Shown here in pieces: positions 15,573 to 23,554 of a DNA stretch of 64,000 bases. The DNA comes from Sphingobacteriia bacterium RIFOXYC2_FULL_35_18. GTDB taxonomy: Bacteria; Bacteroidota; Bacteroidia; Chitinophagales; Chitinophagaceae. The stretch spans positions 1 to 64,000 of the forward strand of contig MIAG01000001.1 in the NCBI GenBank assembly GCA_001829005.1, read 5' to 3'. Positions within the stretch are counted from its first letter, which is position 1, and each line of letters begins with the position of its first letter. The notes under the pieces were generated by a model. It made no database searches. It had not been told where the DNA came from and worked only from the letters and a program-made list of their open reading frames with translations. Position numbers and translations under genes: made by a program.

Positions 15573-16745
15573 TTATTTATAATCCATCTCGGGGTGCCTT
15601 TCAAAAGGATATTTTTCGTTGAATATATAACGGAAAGTAACCATTCTTCGGCTCTGCGTTCCTCCAAGGCTTTTGTAAATATTCACCATTTTAGGGTTCC
15701 AATCTCCCGCCCATCCCATTTCATATTGTTCATACCAACCTTTGCCTTGTAGATGTAACCCTGCTGCATAGATTAAGTAACTGTCTACCCCCAATGCTTG
15801 GTATTTTGGCACAACCCCAAAAGCCAATCCGGTTAATCGTTTATTGGTGCCCCTCCATTTCATCCATAATAATTGTAATTTTTGGAATAGTCCAAACTGT
15901 CCATTAAAATGTTTGAAATATTGATTTAAATCGGGAATATTAATAAACATGGCAATGGGCTCGTCTTTGTAATATGCAAACCAAACCACTCGCTCATCCA
16001 TGATGGGCTTCATTTTATTAAACAGCTTCATTACCTGTTCTTTAGTAATTTCTTTAGCCTCTCCATGTTGTGCCCATGCTGCATTGTAAACAGTTGCAAA
16101 ATCACCTGCATATTTATTTAGTTCACTCAACTTTACGTGCTTGGCTGAATAATCTGGCTTAGCATTAAACTTAGCATACCGTTCTGGAAATTTTTCAGGC
16201 AATGGATCGTCTACATTCATGTAATAGTAATACTGATTGTAGTAATTCTTAAAACCATATCCTTCAAACAAGGCTTCATAGTAAGCGGGATTAAATGACA
16301 TCCCATACATGGGTTCTTTGTTAAAGCCCTCCACCATTAAGCCCCACCATTTATCACGATCACCAAAATTGATTGGACCATCCATGGCTTCCATACCCAT
16401 TGAGCTTAACCACTCTTTGGCTGTATCAAATAATAAATTGGCTGTAGCTTGATCATTGATGCTATCAAAAAATCCAACTCCACCTGTTTTGAAATCAGTT
16501 CCTTTATTAAGGTATTTGTCATTGGTAAAGGCTGCAATTCTACCAACCAGATCTCCATTATCTGTATAGGCAACCCAACGCTTAGCTTGCCCCCATTTAA
16601 AATTTTTATTTTTTGCAGGATCAAACACTTCATTCACTTCATTGTCTAAAGCACGGATATAGCAGGGGTTTTCCGCATTCATGATTGCATTTACTGCCAA
16701 AAAATCTTTGCCTAGTTCTACATCTTTTACTTCTACTATTTGCAT
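15573..16745 (-). CDS. GNAT-like acyltransferase family protein
   Basis: 390 residues from the ATG at 16745 (MQIVEVKDVELGKDFL). A longer frame to 16826 would run into the upstream L,D-transpeptidase gene and is unlikely. The N-terminal region has a GNAT-like core (WVAYTDNGDLVGRIAAF, GGVGFFDSINDQATANLLFDTAKEWL), followed by MDGPINFGDRDKWWGLMVEGF. The second half is another acyltransferase-like unit ending in GLHLQGKGWYEQYEMGWAGD. This is a family widespread in Bacteroidota and usually annotated only as a hypothetical or GNAT-domain protein. Substrate unknown. It starts 10 bp after the L,D-transpeptidase stop. Confidence 0.7.
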   Translation of the reverse strand: MQIVEVKDVELGKDFLAVNAIMNAENPCYIRALDNEVNEVFDPAKNKNFKWGQAKRWVAYTDNGDLVGRIAAFTNDKYLNKGTDFKTGGVGFFDSINDQATANLLFDTAKEWLSSMGMEAMDGPINFGDRDKWWGLMVEGFNKEPMYGMSFNPAYYEALFEGYGFKNYYNQYYYYMNVDDPLPEKFPERYAKFNAKPDYSAKHVKLSELNKYAGDFATVYNAAWAQHGEAKEITKEQVMKLFNKMKPIMDERVVWFAYYKDEPIAMFINIPDLNQYFKHFNGQFGLFQKLQLLWMKWRGTNKRLTGLAFGVVPKYQALGVDSYLIYAAGLHLQGKGWYEQYEMGWAGDWNPKMVNIYKSLGGTQSRRMVTFRYIFNEKYPFERHPEMDYK

Positions 16746-16755
16746 ACCCTTTGCT

Positions 16756-18354
16756 TTACTTTTGAAATAATTTTTCAGCCATTTTTTGATCGTGCTTGTA
16801 AATATCTCTTCTAAAATGCAACTCACCAGATTGATCTACCCATGCAGTAAAATACACCAGAAAAACGGGGATTTTCTTTTCTAAAGTAACCCATTTTTCT
16901 TTTTCCAAATACATTAAACTATCAATGGATTTGCTGGTATAATTAGGTTGATCACGCAATAAAAATTCAGCAAATTTTTTAGGTTCCGCAATTCTTATGC
17001 AACCGTGGCTTAATCCTCTATTGGTTTGTGTAAATAAATTTCGATTTGGAGTATCGTGTAAATAAATGCTGAAATTATTCGGAAACAAAAACTTAACCCT
17101 ACCCAATGCATTATTAGCACCCGGCTTTTGGCGAATTTGGGGGAGCCCTCCAATGTATTGGGTTATTTCCATATTATGCTTAGCAATATAACCTGGGTTT
17201 CTTCTGATAGCAGGTAAAATTTCATTGCGAACAATACTCTCTGGAACATTCCAGTAAGGACTAAATACTACATACTGTAAGTTGCCATTAAAAATAACAG
17301 TGTTATTGGCAGATGAACCCACAATTACATTCATTTGTAGTGCAATTTTGCCTTGTTCAAAAACACGCAATTTGAATTCTGGGATATTCACTAAAACAAA
17401 CGTGCTGTCTTGTTGCGGCGGCATCCACCTAGCCCTCTCCATATTAATGAGTAACTGCTCTACTCTCTTTTTAAGTGGGATATTTAAATCGGCAATTACT
17501 TTATTCCCAATAACTCCATCTACATCAATTCCATGTCGTTCCTGAAATTTTTTAACAGCCAATACCATGGTGGTATCATATATATTATTGTTGGTGAGAG
17601 GGTCTGTTTGCAAAAAAGTTAATCGCTTTTTGATGCGTCCAATTAATTCACTACTATCACCGGTTCTCAAGGATTTTTTTAAATTAGGCAAAGAATCGAG
17701 TACTTCATTTTTTTGCATATCCAATAAACGATACAACCATTGCTCCATTCTAGGATATTGCAAACTCACCGGTGCATAATTAATAGGTATGCTCGATTTC
17801 TTTTCTATTACAGAATCAAGTAGTGCATGCAGATTCACTTTTTTTCGAGGAATATACCATCCTAAATCTGCTAAATTAATATCGGCTCCCTTGTATACTT
17901 TGGCTGCATATTTAAAAAATTGTGCAGTAAAAAGTAGTTCTGTATTTAGTACATCTTTATTTTCTCTAATGGCATTTGCAGGCTTGTTGGCATAAACCTG
18001 ATACAGCCGTTGAAACTGTTTATTAAATAAACTGCTATCCGATAAACGCGTAATATGATCGTTTTGCAAATTGTAAAAATGGTGTGCTTGCTCAGATAGT
18101 CCAGTAGAATCGAACCAAGCATATTCAAAATTTCGATCAGTATAAAAATCAACCAACTGTTGCTCAAATTCTTTCACCCAACTATTTGTAGAAATAAATT
18201 GGACCAAAGAAATGCTATCTAAAAAAAGTGGATTATAGGAAGTAGCGAGAGTAATGGTACTATCTCTTGTAATTTTTTTCTTTGCTGAACCCGAATTACA
18301 AGAAAAAGAAAGAAATACCAGAATACCCAAATAACATACCAACTGATTACGCAT
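16756..18354 (-). CDS. L,D-transpeptidase (YcbB/LdtD-like)
   Basis: 532 residues from the ATG at 18354, which places a lipoprotein signal (LVCYLGILVFLSFSC) at the start; an ATG five codons earlier would give a poorer signal. The N-terminal part is helical, followed by a peptidoglycan-binding domain (VKKFQERHGIDVDGVIGNKV, residues ~265-290). A YkuD catalytic domain covers ~310-490. It has SIYLHDTP and the active-site motif SHGCIRI with the nucleophilic Cys, and an inserted substrate lid, as in YcbB. It forms 3-3 crosslinks in peptidoglycan or attaches proteins to it. It is anchored in a periplasm-facing membrane. Confidence 0.9.
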   Translation of the reverse strand: MRNQLVCYLGILVFLSFSCNSGSAKKKITRDSTITLATSYNPLFLDSISLVQFISTNSWVKEFEQQLVDFYTDRNFEYAWFDSTGLSEQAHHFYNLQNDHITRLSDSSLFNKQFQRLYQVYANKPANAIRENKDVLNTELLFTAQFFKYAAKVYKGADINLADLGWYIPRKKVNLHALLDSVIEKKSSIPINYAPVSLQYPRMEQWLYRLLDMQKNEVLDSLPNLKKSLRTGDSSELIGRIKKRLTFLQTDPLTNNNIYDTTMVLAVKKFQERHGIDVDGVIGNKVIADLNIPLKKRVEQLLINMERARWMPPQQDSTFVLVNIPEFKLRVFEQGKIALQMNVIVGSSANNTVIFNGNLQYVVFSPYWNVPESIVRNEILPAIRRNPGYIAKHNMEITQYIGGLPQIRQKPGANNALGRVKFLFPNNFSIYLHDTPNRNLFTQTNRGLSHGCIRIAEPKKFAEFLLRDQPNYTSKSIDSLMYLEKEKWVTLEKKIPVFLVYFTAWVDQSGELHFRRDIYKHDQKMAEKLFQK

Positions 18355-18381
18355 GCTGCTAAGGTACAAATTGTAAGAGGA

Positions 18382-19083
18382 TTATCTATGTTGTAAAAGC
18401 ACAGCAGCTGCAATTCCAGCAGTTTCAGTTCTGAGTCGAGTATTTCCTAAACCAATCATGGAAGCCCCAGCTTTAGCGGCCATTTCAATTTCGCTTGGGG
18501 TAAAATCCCCCTCTGGACCAATGAGCAACAAAGTATTTACAGACTGGTCAATCGATTGAATGGATTTTTTCTCGCCAGGCTCACAATGTGCTAAAAGTAG
18601 TTGGCCATTATGCGGTTGTTGAATCAGTTGTTTAAACTGAATAGGGTCGTGTAAAACAGGCTTATACGTTTGTTGACTTTGCAACATAGCCGATACCAAA
18701 ATTTGTTCCCAACGTTCTTTTTTAAAATGGGTTCGCTCAGTTCTGTCTGCAATTAAAGGATAGAATGCACTAATACCAATTTCTGTGGCTTTCTCTAGAA
18801 ACCATTCCATTCTAGCTGCATTTTTTACAAAAGAAATAGCAATACTGTTTTGAGGATTGGGTGAAGGCATTTGTTCAAAAGCAGACAATTGAACAACCGT
18901 CTTTTTTTTATCAGCAGTAACTATTTCACCTAAACATTTTAAACCAAGACCATTGGTTAATGCAATGGTAGTTCCTGTTTTCATTCTCAAAACAATACTA
19001 CAGTGCTTACTAGACTCCTCAGAAAGCGTGAACAAACCTGGGTTTGGTGGCAATAGTGCTTCGTAAAAAAAAGGAATAGACAT
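18382..19083 (-). CDS. rsmE: 16S rRNA m3U1498 methyltransferase RsmE
   Basis: 233 residues from the ATG at 19083 (MSIPFFYEALLPP); a start at 19110 would overlap dnaB. The N-terminal PUA-like domain (residues ~1-70) is followed by the SPOUT methyltransferase fold. The deep-knot motifs LLLIGPEGDFTPSEIE, GLGNTRLRTETA and the preceding FLEKATEIGI are all present. It methylates N3 of U1498 in 16S rRNA using S-adenosylmethionine. The gene follows dnaB with a 10-bp gap, suggesting cotranscription. Confidence 0.95.
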   Translation of the reverse strand: MSIPFFYEALLPPNPGLFTLSEESSKHCSIVLRMKTGTTIALTNGLGLKCLGEIVTADKKKTVVQLSAFEQMPSPNPQNSIAISFVKNAARMEWFLEKATEIGISAFYPLIADRTERTHFKKERWEQILVSAMLQSQQTYKPVLHDPIQFKQLIQQPHNGQLLLAHCEPGEKKSIQSIDQSVNTLLLIGPEGDFTPSEIEMAAKAGASMIGLGNTRLRTETAGIAAAVLLQHR

Positions 19084-19093
19084 AAGGATTTTA

Positions 19094-20650
19094 CTAGAAA
19101 GGTTGATCATTGTCTATGCCTTCATCAAAATCAGCAGAGTTATTCATCTTACTTCCTTTTTGAATAAAGAATGCTGTTTCTCCATTTCCCTGAGAGGCGG
19201 CAGTTGGGCCTACTGATTTCCAATTACTAGGACCAGATTCTGCTTCCATATCTTCAAATTTCTGAATCTCTAATTTCGCACGAAGTTTAATGGTTTCCAA
19301 AGAACCATTTCTATGCTTGGCAATTCGAATATGGGTTTCACCGCTTATGCTTTCGCCCATTTCATTGTTGTTTACTTCGTAATATTCAGGACGATAAATA
19401 AACATTACCATATCCGCATCTTGTTCAATGGCTCCCGATTCACGAAGGTCACTCAACTGAGGCATTTTACTTTCCTTTCTGGTTTCGACAGCACGGCTTA
19501 ACTGACTCAGTGCAATAATAGGCACTTTTAATTCCTTGGCCAGCGATTTTAAATTACGAGAGATATTACTGATTTCTTGCTCACGATTGCCTCCTCTATC
19601 GTTACTTCCACTCATCAATTGCAAATAGTCAATAATGATAATACCCACATTGTGCTTGTTCACCATTCTACGGGCTTTTGCACGAAACTCAAAGATATTT
19701 AAGGCAGCCGTATCATCAATATACAAAGGTGCATTCTCTAATTTCTTAATCCCTTTACTATGCAATTGCTGGTACTCATAGTCTTCCAATTTACCACGAC
19801 TAATTTTTTCCATTTTGATTTCACTTTCCGCACTTAAAATACGCTGCACCAATTGCGCAGCACTCATTTCAAGGGAGAAGAAACCAACTCCTACAGGTTT
19901 AGTTGGATGCAAAGCAGCATTACGAGCGAGGTTCAGGGCAAAAGCTGTTTTACCTACTGATGGACGCGCAGCCAAAATAATTAAATCGGTAGGCTGCCAA
20001 CCATAAGTTACTCGATCTAATGAAGCAAAGCCACTAGGTACCCCAGAAATCTCATCTGTTTTAGTTCTTAGTTCATCAATACGAGTGATGGCCTCAATTA
20101 AAACACCTCCTATATCTTCAAAGTTTTTCTTTAAATAGTTATTGGTGATATTGAACATTTTGGTTTCTGATTCATCTAATAAATCAAAAACATCTGTACC
20201 TTCTTCATAAGCATCTCCAATAATTTCACCACTAATTTTAATCAATTCACGTTGAATAAATTTTTGCAGTACTATACGAGCATGGGCATCAATATTCGCA
20301 GTAGAAACTACTGAGTTGGTGAGCTTGGTAACAAAATAAGGCCCCCCAATCAAATCTAATTTTTCCTGCATTTTCAATTCTTCCACCACCGTCAAAATAT
20401 CTATTGGTATAGATTTTTGTTGCAGGCTTTGCATAGCCAAGAAAATATATTGGTGTGCGTCTACATAAAAACACTCAGGCTTAATAATTTCCGATACCGT
20501 ATCAAAAGCACTTTTCTCTAACATCAATGCACCCAAAATAGCTTCCTCTAATTCCTTTGCTTGAGGGGGTACTTTACCATATACCATAGTGCTTAGATCT
20601 ATAGCTGGCTTTCTTCTTTTTCTGTCTTTATTTAAACTAGTAATCTCCAT
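19094..20650 (-). CDS. dnaB: Replicative DNA helicase DnaB
   Basis: 518 residues from the ATG at 20650; a TTG two codons upstream is less likely. The N-terminal primase-interacting domain spans residues ~20-130 (PPQAKELEEAILGALML). The RecA-like helicase domain follows, with Walker A ARPSVGKTAFALN, Walker B IIIIDYLQLMSG, the arginine-finger region and LSQLSRAVETR. There is no intein in the P-loop region, a common site. The C-terminal tail is short and acidic. It unwinds DNA ahead of the replication fork. It is transcribed away from a spacer that holds DnaA-box-like sites. Confidence 0.96.
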   Translation of the reverse strand: MEITSLNKDRKRRKPAIDLSTMVYGKVPPQAKELEEAILGALMLEKSAFDTVSEIIKPECFYVDAHQYIFLAMQSLQQKSIPIDILTVVEELKMQEKLDLIGGPYFVTKLTNSVVSTANIDAHARIVLQKFIQRELIKISGEIIGDAYEEGTDVFDLLDESETKMFNITNNYLKKNFEDIGGVLIEAITRIDELRTKTDEISGVPSGFASLDRVTYGWQPTDLIILAARPSVGKTAFALNLARNAALHPTKPVGVGFFSLEMSAAQLVQRILSAESEIKMEKISRGKLEDYEYQQLHSKGIKKLENAPLYIDDTAALNIFEFRAKARRMVNKHNVGIIIIDYLQLMSGSNDRGGNREQEISNISRNLKSLAKELKVPIIALSQLSRAVETRKESKMPQLSDLRESGAIEQDADMVMFIYRPEYYEVNNNEMGESISGETHIRIAKHRNGSLETIKLRAKLEIQKFEDMEAESGPSNWKSVGPTAASQGNGETAFFIQKGSKMNNSADFDEGIDNDQPF

Positions 20651-20784
20651 GCTCAATTTTGCTTATTCTTTTAAAAACTCCAGATGATTCCTCCAAACCA
20701 GTGTTACCGAATTGTTAACAGCTGAGTAAGGGGGAGCGAATATAATGGTATGGAATTGGTACTGGAAATTTTTTTGGGCTCTAT

Positions 20785-20860
20785 TTATTCCACAGCTAAT
20801 TCCCTGCTTATCCACAGCAATTACCCGTCTATTCACACAAAGTACTAAGCTTATCCCCCA
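20785..20860. promoter_or_regulatory. Cluster of DnaA-box-like sites upstream of dnaB
   Basis: The 351-bp gene-free stretch 20651-21001 contains a perfect DnaA box TTATCCACA (20808-20816). Close to it are near matches TTATTCCACA (20785-20794), CTATTCACA (20829-20837) and TTATCCCCC (20851-20859), all on the same strand. A GTTAACA-containing stretch lies further left and an AT-rich stretch (AAATTTTTTT) just before the boxes. The cluster may be a DnaA-regulated dnaB promoter or part of an origin. The remainder of the spacer shows nothing recognisable. Confidence 0.45.
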
Positions 20861-21001
20861 TTTTCAAAAGTTTTCCTCTATTATTTGGAGAAATTAACAT
20901 TCCTTGGTTAACAAAGAAAATTCAGAAAAATAGGGCTGGTTTCAAGGGAATAAACTAAGTATAAAGACAAATGGCTAAAACTTAGTCTACCTTTATAACC
21001 T

Positions 21002-21781
21002 ATGATACAAGTATACAATTACGATACAGTAAGTGAAGCCTTAAACGACTTAGCAAAGCGGGGCTTTACACACGACTTCAATATACATGAAGATGCAGAT
21101 TGTTTAATATGCACCAATACAATGACACAGCTATCTCCCGAAGAGTTTGAAATTGTAGAAACCTATCGTTTTGAAGGAGATACTGATCCTGCAGACGAAA
21201 TGATTGTATTTGCCATTTCTTCTATAAAGCACAACTTGAAAGGAACGCTATTAAATGCATATGGCATATATGCGGATGGGGCTACTTCCAAAATTGTAGC
21301 TAAGCTAGAAAAAAATGCATCTCCTGCAAAACCAATTAATCGTGCCGAATATTTAAAAAAATTAAGCCGTGAACACCACCATGGATTACTACTGGCCTGG
21401 AAAATAAAGACAGGTTTTTCTAAAAAAATACCAGCTGAACGTATAAAAAAATATACTGATTGGTTTTATACAGCACATTTGAAACGACATTTTCAAGAGG
21501 AAGAAAAGTACGTATTTCCCATATTAGGTAATGACAATATTTTAATACAAAAAGCAATTCAAGAACATCAACAACTTGCTCAACTTTTTAACGAAACAGA
21601 TAATTTAGAAATGGCATTAAAACAAATAGCCATTGATTTGGTAAACCATATTCGATTTGAAGAGCGGATTCTTTTTAATCAAATTCAAGCAAAAGCAACA
21701 CCAGAACAAATTACCATGACAGAAGCATTACATACGAGTGAATCCTTTATTGACAATACAACCGATCCATTTTGGAACTAA
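21002..21781 (+). CDS. Hemerythrin-domain protein fused to a small PRPP-synthetase-like domain
   Basis: 259 residues in two parts. Residues 1-~105 (YDTVSEALNDLAKRGFTHDF, EEFEIVETYRFEGDTDP, LLNAYGIYADG) match a small Bacteroidota family that databases label phosphoribosylpyrophosphate synthetase, though it lacks the catalytic loops of real PRPP synthetases. Residues ~120-250 are a hemerythrin/HHE four-helix bundle. Its diiron ligands are REHHHGLLLAW, HLKRHFQEEEKYVFP, IQEHQQL and LVNHIRFEERILF. Such domains bind oxygen, NO or iron. No signal peptide, so cytoplasmic. The following NDH-2 gene overlaps by 10 bp, which links it to respiration or stress. Confidence 0.82.
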   Translation: MIQVYNYDTVSEALNDLAKRGFTHDFNIHEDADCLICTNTMTQLSPEEFEIVETYRFEGDTDPADEMIVFAISSIKHNLKGTLLNAYGIYADGATSKIVAKLEKNASPAKPINRAEYLKKLSREHHHGLLLAWKIKTGFSKKIPAERIKKYTDWFYTAHLKRHFQEEEKYVFPILGNDNILIQKAIQEHQQLAQLFNETDNLEMALKQIAIDLVNHIRFEERILFNQIQAKATPEQITMTEALHTSESFIDNTTDPFWN

Positions 21782-23031
21782 ATACAAAAAAGAAAATCAT
21801 TGTTGTGGGGGGTGGTTTTGCAGGAGTACAACTCATTAAAAATTTAGATAAGAAGCTATTTGATATATTATTAATTGATAAAATTAATCACCATCAATTT
21901 CAACCACTATTTTATCAGGTAGCAGCTTCCCAGTTAGAACCAGCAAGCATTTCCTTCCCTTTAAGAAATATTTTTAAATACAAGAAAAACCTTCAAATCC
22001 GTTTAGCAGAACTACTTTCAATAAATAGTTCAGCTAATACAATTGAAACTTCAATTGGGGTATTCCATTATGATTTTTTAGTACTTGCAGTTGGCTGTAC
22101 CACCAACTTTTTCGGGAACGAAACAATAAGGCAGCACAGTTTTACTTTGAAAACAACTAATGATGCAATAGAAATTCGAAATCATATCCTTCAAACCTTT
22201 GAAGACATTATTTCTGCAGAAGAAAAAGACAAAGCTGCTTTATTAAATTTAACCATTGTGGGCGCAGGACCAACAGGGGTTGAATTAGCTGGAGCATTTG
22301 CAGAAATAAAAAAAGATATCTTACCTAAAGATTATCCAGGAATCAACTTTGGGCAATTCAGTATCAACTTAATAGAGGGCAGTAAGGATACATTAAATAG
22401 CATGAGTGAACTTGCAAAAAAGACTTCTAGAAAATACCTAGAAGAAATGGGCGTTCACATCATTACAGAAACATTTGTCAAAAATTATGATGGGCTTACA
22501 CTTGAATTAAGTAATGGAAATACACTGCAATCAAAAACAGTTATTTGGGCAGCGGGGGTAATTGGTAACAAAATAATTGGACTGCCTTCAACCGCTATGA
22601 AACAAGGAAATAGAATAGCAGTTAACAGAACCAATTTAGTTGATGGCAGTCAAAATATTTATGCAATTGGAGATATTGCTTTAATGGAAACACCCAAGTA
22701 CCCAAAAGGTCATCCACAATTAGCCAATGTAGCAATCAATCAAGCCAAGAACTTGGCAAAAAATCTGAAGCGCCAAGCGAATAATACTCCTCAAAAAGAA
22801 TTTGAGTATACAGACCTCGGATCTATGGCCACCATTGGTCGGAACAAAGCAGTAGTAGATTTACCCTTTTACCATTTCAAAGGATATTTTGCTTGGTTAG
22901 TTTGGATGTTCTTACACTTGATGCTCATTTTAAGCGTAAGAAACAAACTCATCATTTTTATTAATTGGGTTTGGGCTTATTTTACCAAAGACACATCTCT
23001 CAGGTTAATTTTAAAACAAAAGAATACCTGA
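21772..23031 (+). CDS. Type II NADH dehydrogenase (NDH-2) / NAD(P)/FAD oxidoreductase
   Basis: 419 residues. No ATG lies near the start, and the frame opens with TTG at 21772 inside the end of the hemerythrin gene, so TTG is the likely start (translational coupling). The FAD-binding Rossmann motif is KIIVVGGGFAGVQL, the NAD-binding motif LTIVGAGPTGVELAGAF, and YAIGDIALME is the second FAD contact. The C-terminal ~50 residues are amphipathic to hydrophobic (GYFAWLVWMFLHLMLIL), as in NDH-2, which uses such a tail for membrane attachment. It passes electrons from NADH to quinone without pumping protons. Confidence 0.9.
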   Translation: MELNTKKKIIVVGGGFAGVQLIKNLDKKLFDILLIDKINHHQFQPLFYQVAASQLEPASISFPLRNIFKYKKNLQIRLAELLSINSSANTIETSIGVFHYDFLVLAVGCTTNFFGNETIRQHSFTLKTTNDAIEIRNHILQTFEDIISAEEKDKAALLNLTIVGAGPTGVELAGAFAEIKKDILPKDYPGINFGQFSINLIEGSKDTLNSMSELAKKTSRKYLEEMGVHIITETFVKNYDGLTLELSNGNTLQSKTVIWAAGVIGNKIIGLPSTAMKQGNRIAVNRTNLVDGSQNIYAIGDIALMETPKYPKGHPQLANVAINQAKNLAKNLKRQANNTPQKEFEYTDLGSMATIGRNKAVVDLPFYHFKGYFAWLVWMFLHLMLILSVRNKLIIFINWVWAYFTKDTSLRLILKQKNT

Positions 23032-23040
23032 GTCAACTTC

Positions 23041-23451
23041 TTACTCTTTTCGCTTTTGATTAATTGTAAACTGCGGAGTTAGTGGGTCTACATTAATTAA
23101 TTGAAGCGATTTAACCATATGCAAAGTGCCATTTTTATACTTTAAAAAATGAGGTGTTTTTAAGTGCAATTCATATGCGGCTTTACTGGCATATACTTCT
23201 AAAATGGTAAAATGAGTGGGGCGCGAAACTTCAGACATTGGATAAATGGTGAGCACCCCGGGTTCTTTTTTTAGTGCTTGCTCCACGCCTTCTTTTAAAA
23301 AAGATTTGTACTCAGTTAAATAAGCAGAATCAACTTCCAATACTGCTAGTCTAGTGATGGTTTCTTTAGATTGAGCATTTGCTTGTTGAAAAGCTAGTAA
23401 TATGATAAGCACTAGGAGAATTGATTTAAAAAAAGTGTTTACCTGCTTCAT
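23041..23451 (-). CDS. Secreted antibiotic-biosynthesis-monooxygenase-like (ABM) protein
   Basis: 136 residues from the ATG at 23451, which gives a clean signal peptide (hydrophobic to FQQANAQ); a start at 23496 would bury it. The mature part is one ferredoxin-like ABM domain (ITRLAVLEVDSAYLTEYKSF, GVLTIYPMSE, HFTILEVYASKAAYELHLKT). Such domains are found in small oxygenases and quinone-modifying or heme-degrading enzymes. The substrate is unknown. Stands alone, convergent with NDH-2. Confidence 0.8.
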   Translation of the reverse strand: MKQVNTFFKSILLVLIILLAFQQANAQSKETITRLAVLEVDSAYLTEYKSFLKEGVEQALKKEPGVLTIYPMSEVSRPTHFTILEVYASKAAYELHLKTPHFLKYKNGTLHMVKSLQLINVDPLTPQFTINQKRKE

Positions 23452-23554
23452 TTTGAAATGATTGATGATTTTGCAAAAATCGTACATAAAGCCCAATCTC
23501 GCTCACTTACGCCGAATACCTTAAATTCGCATTTTTAACCATCGTCGCTTTACT

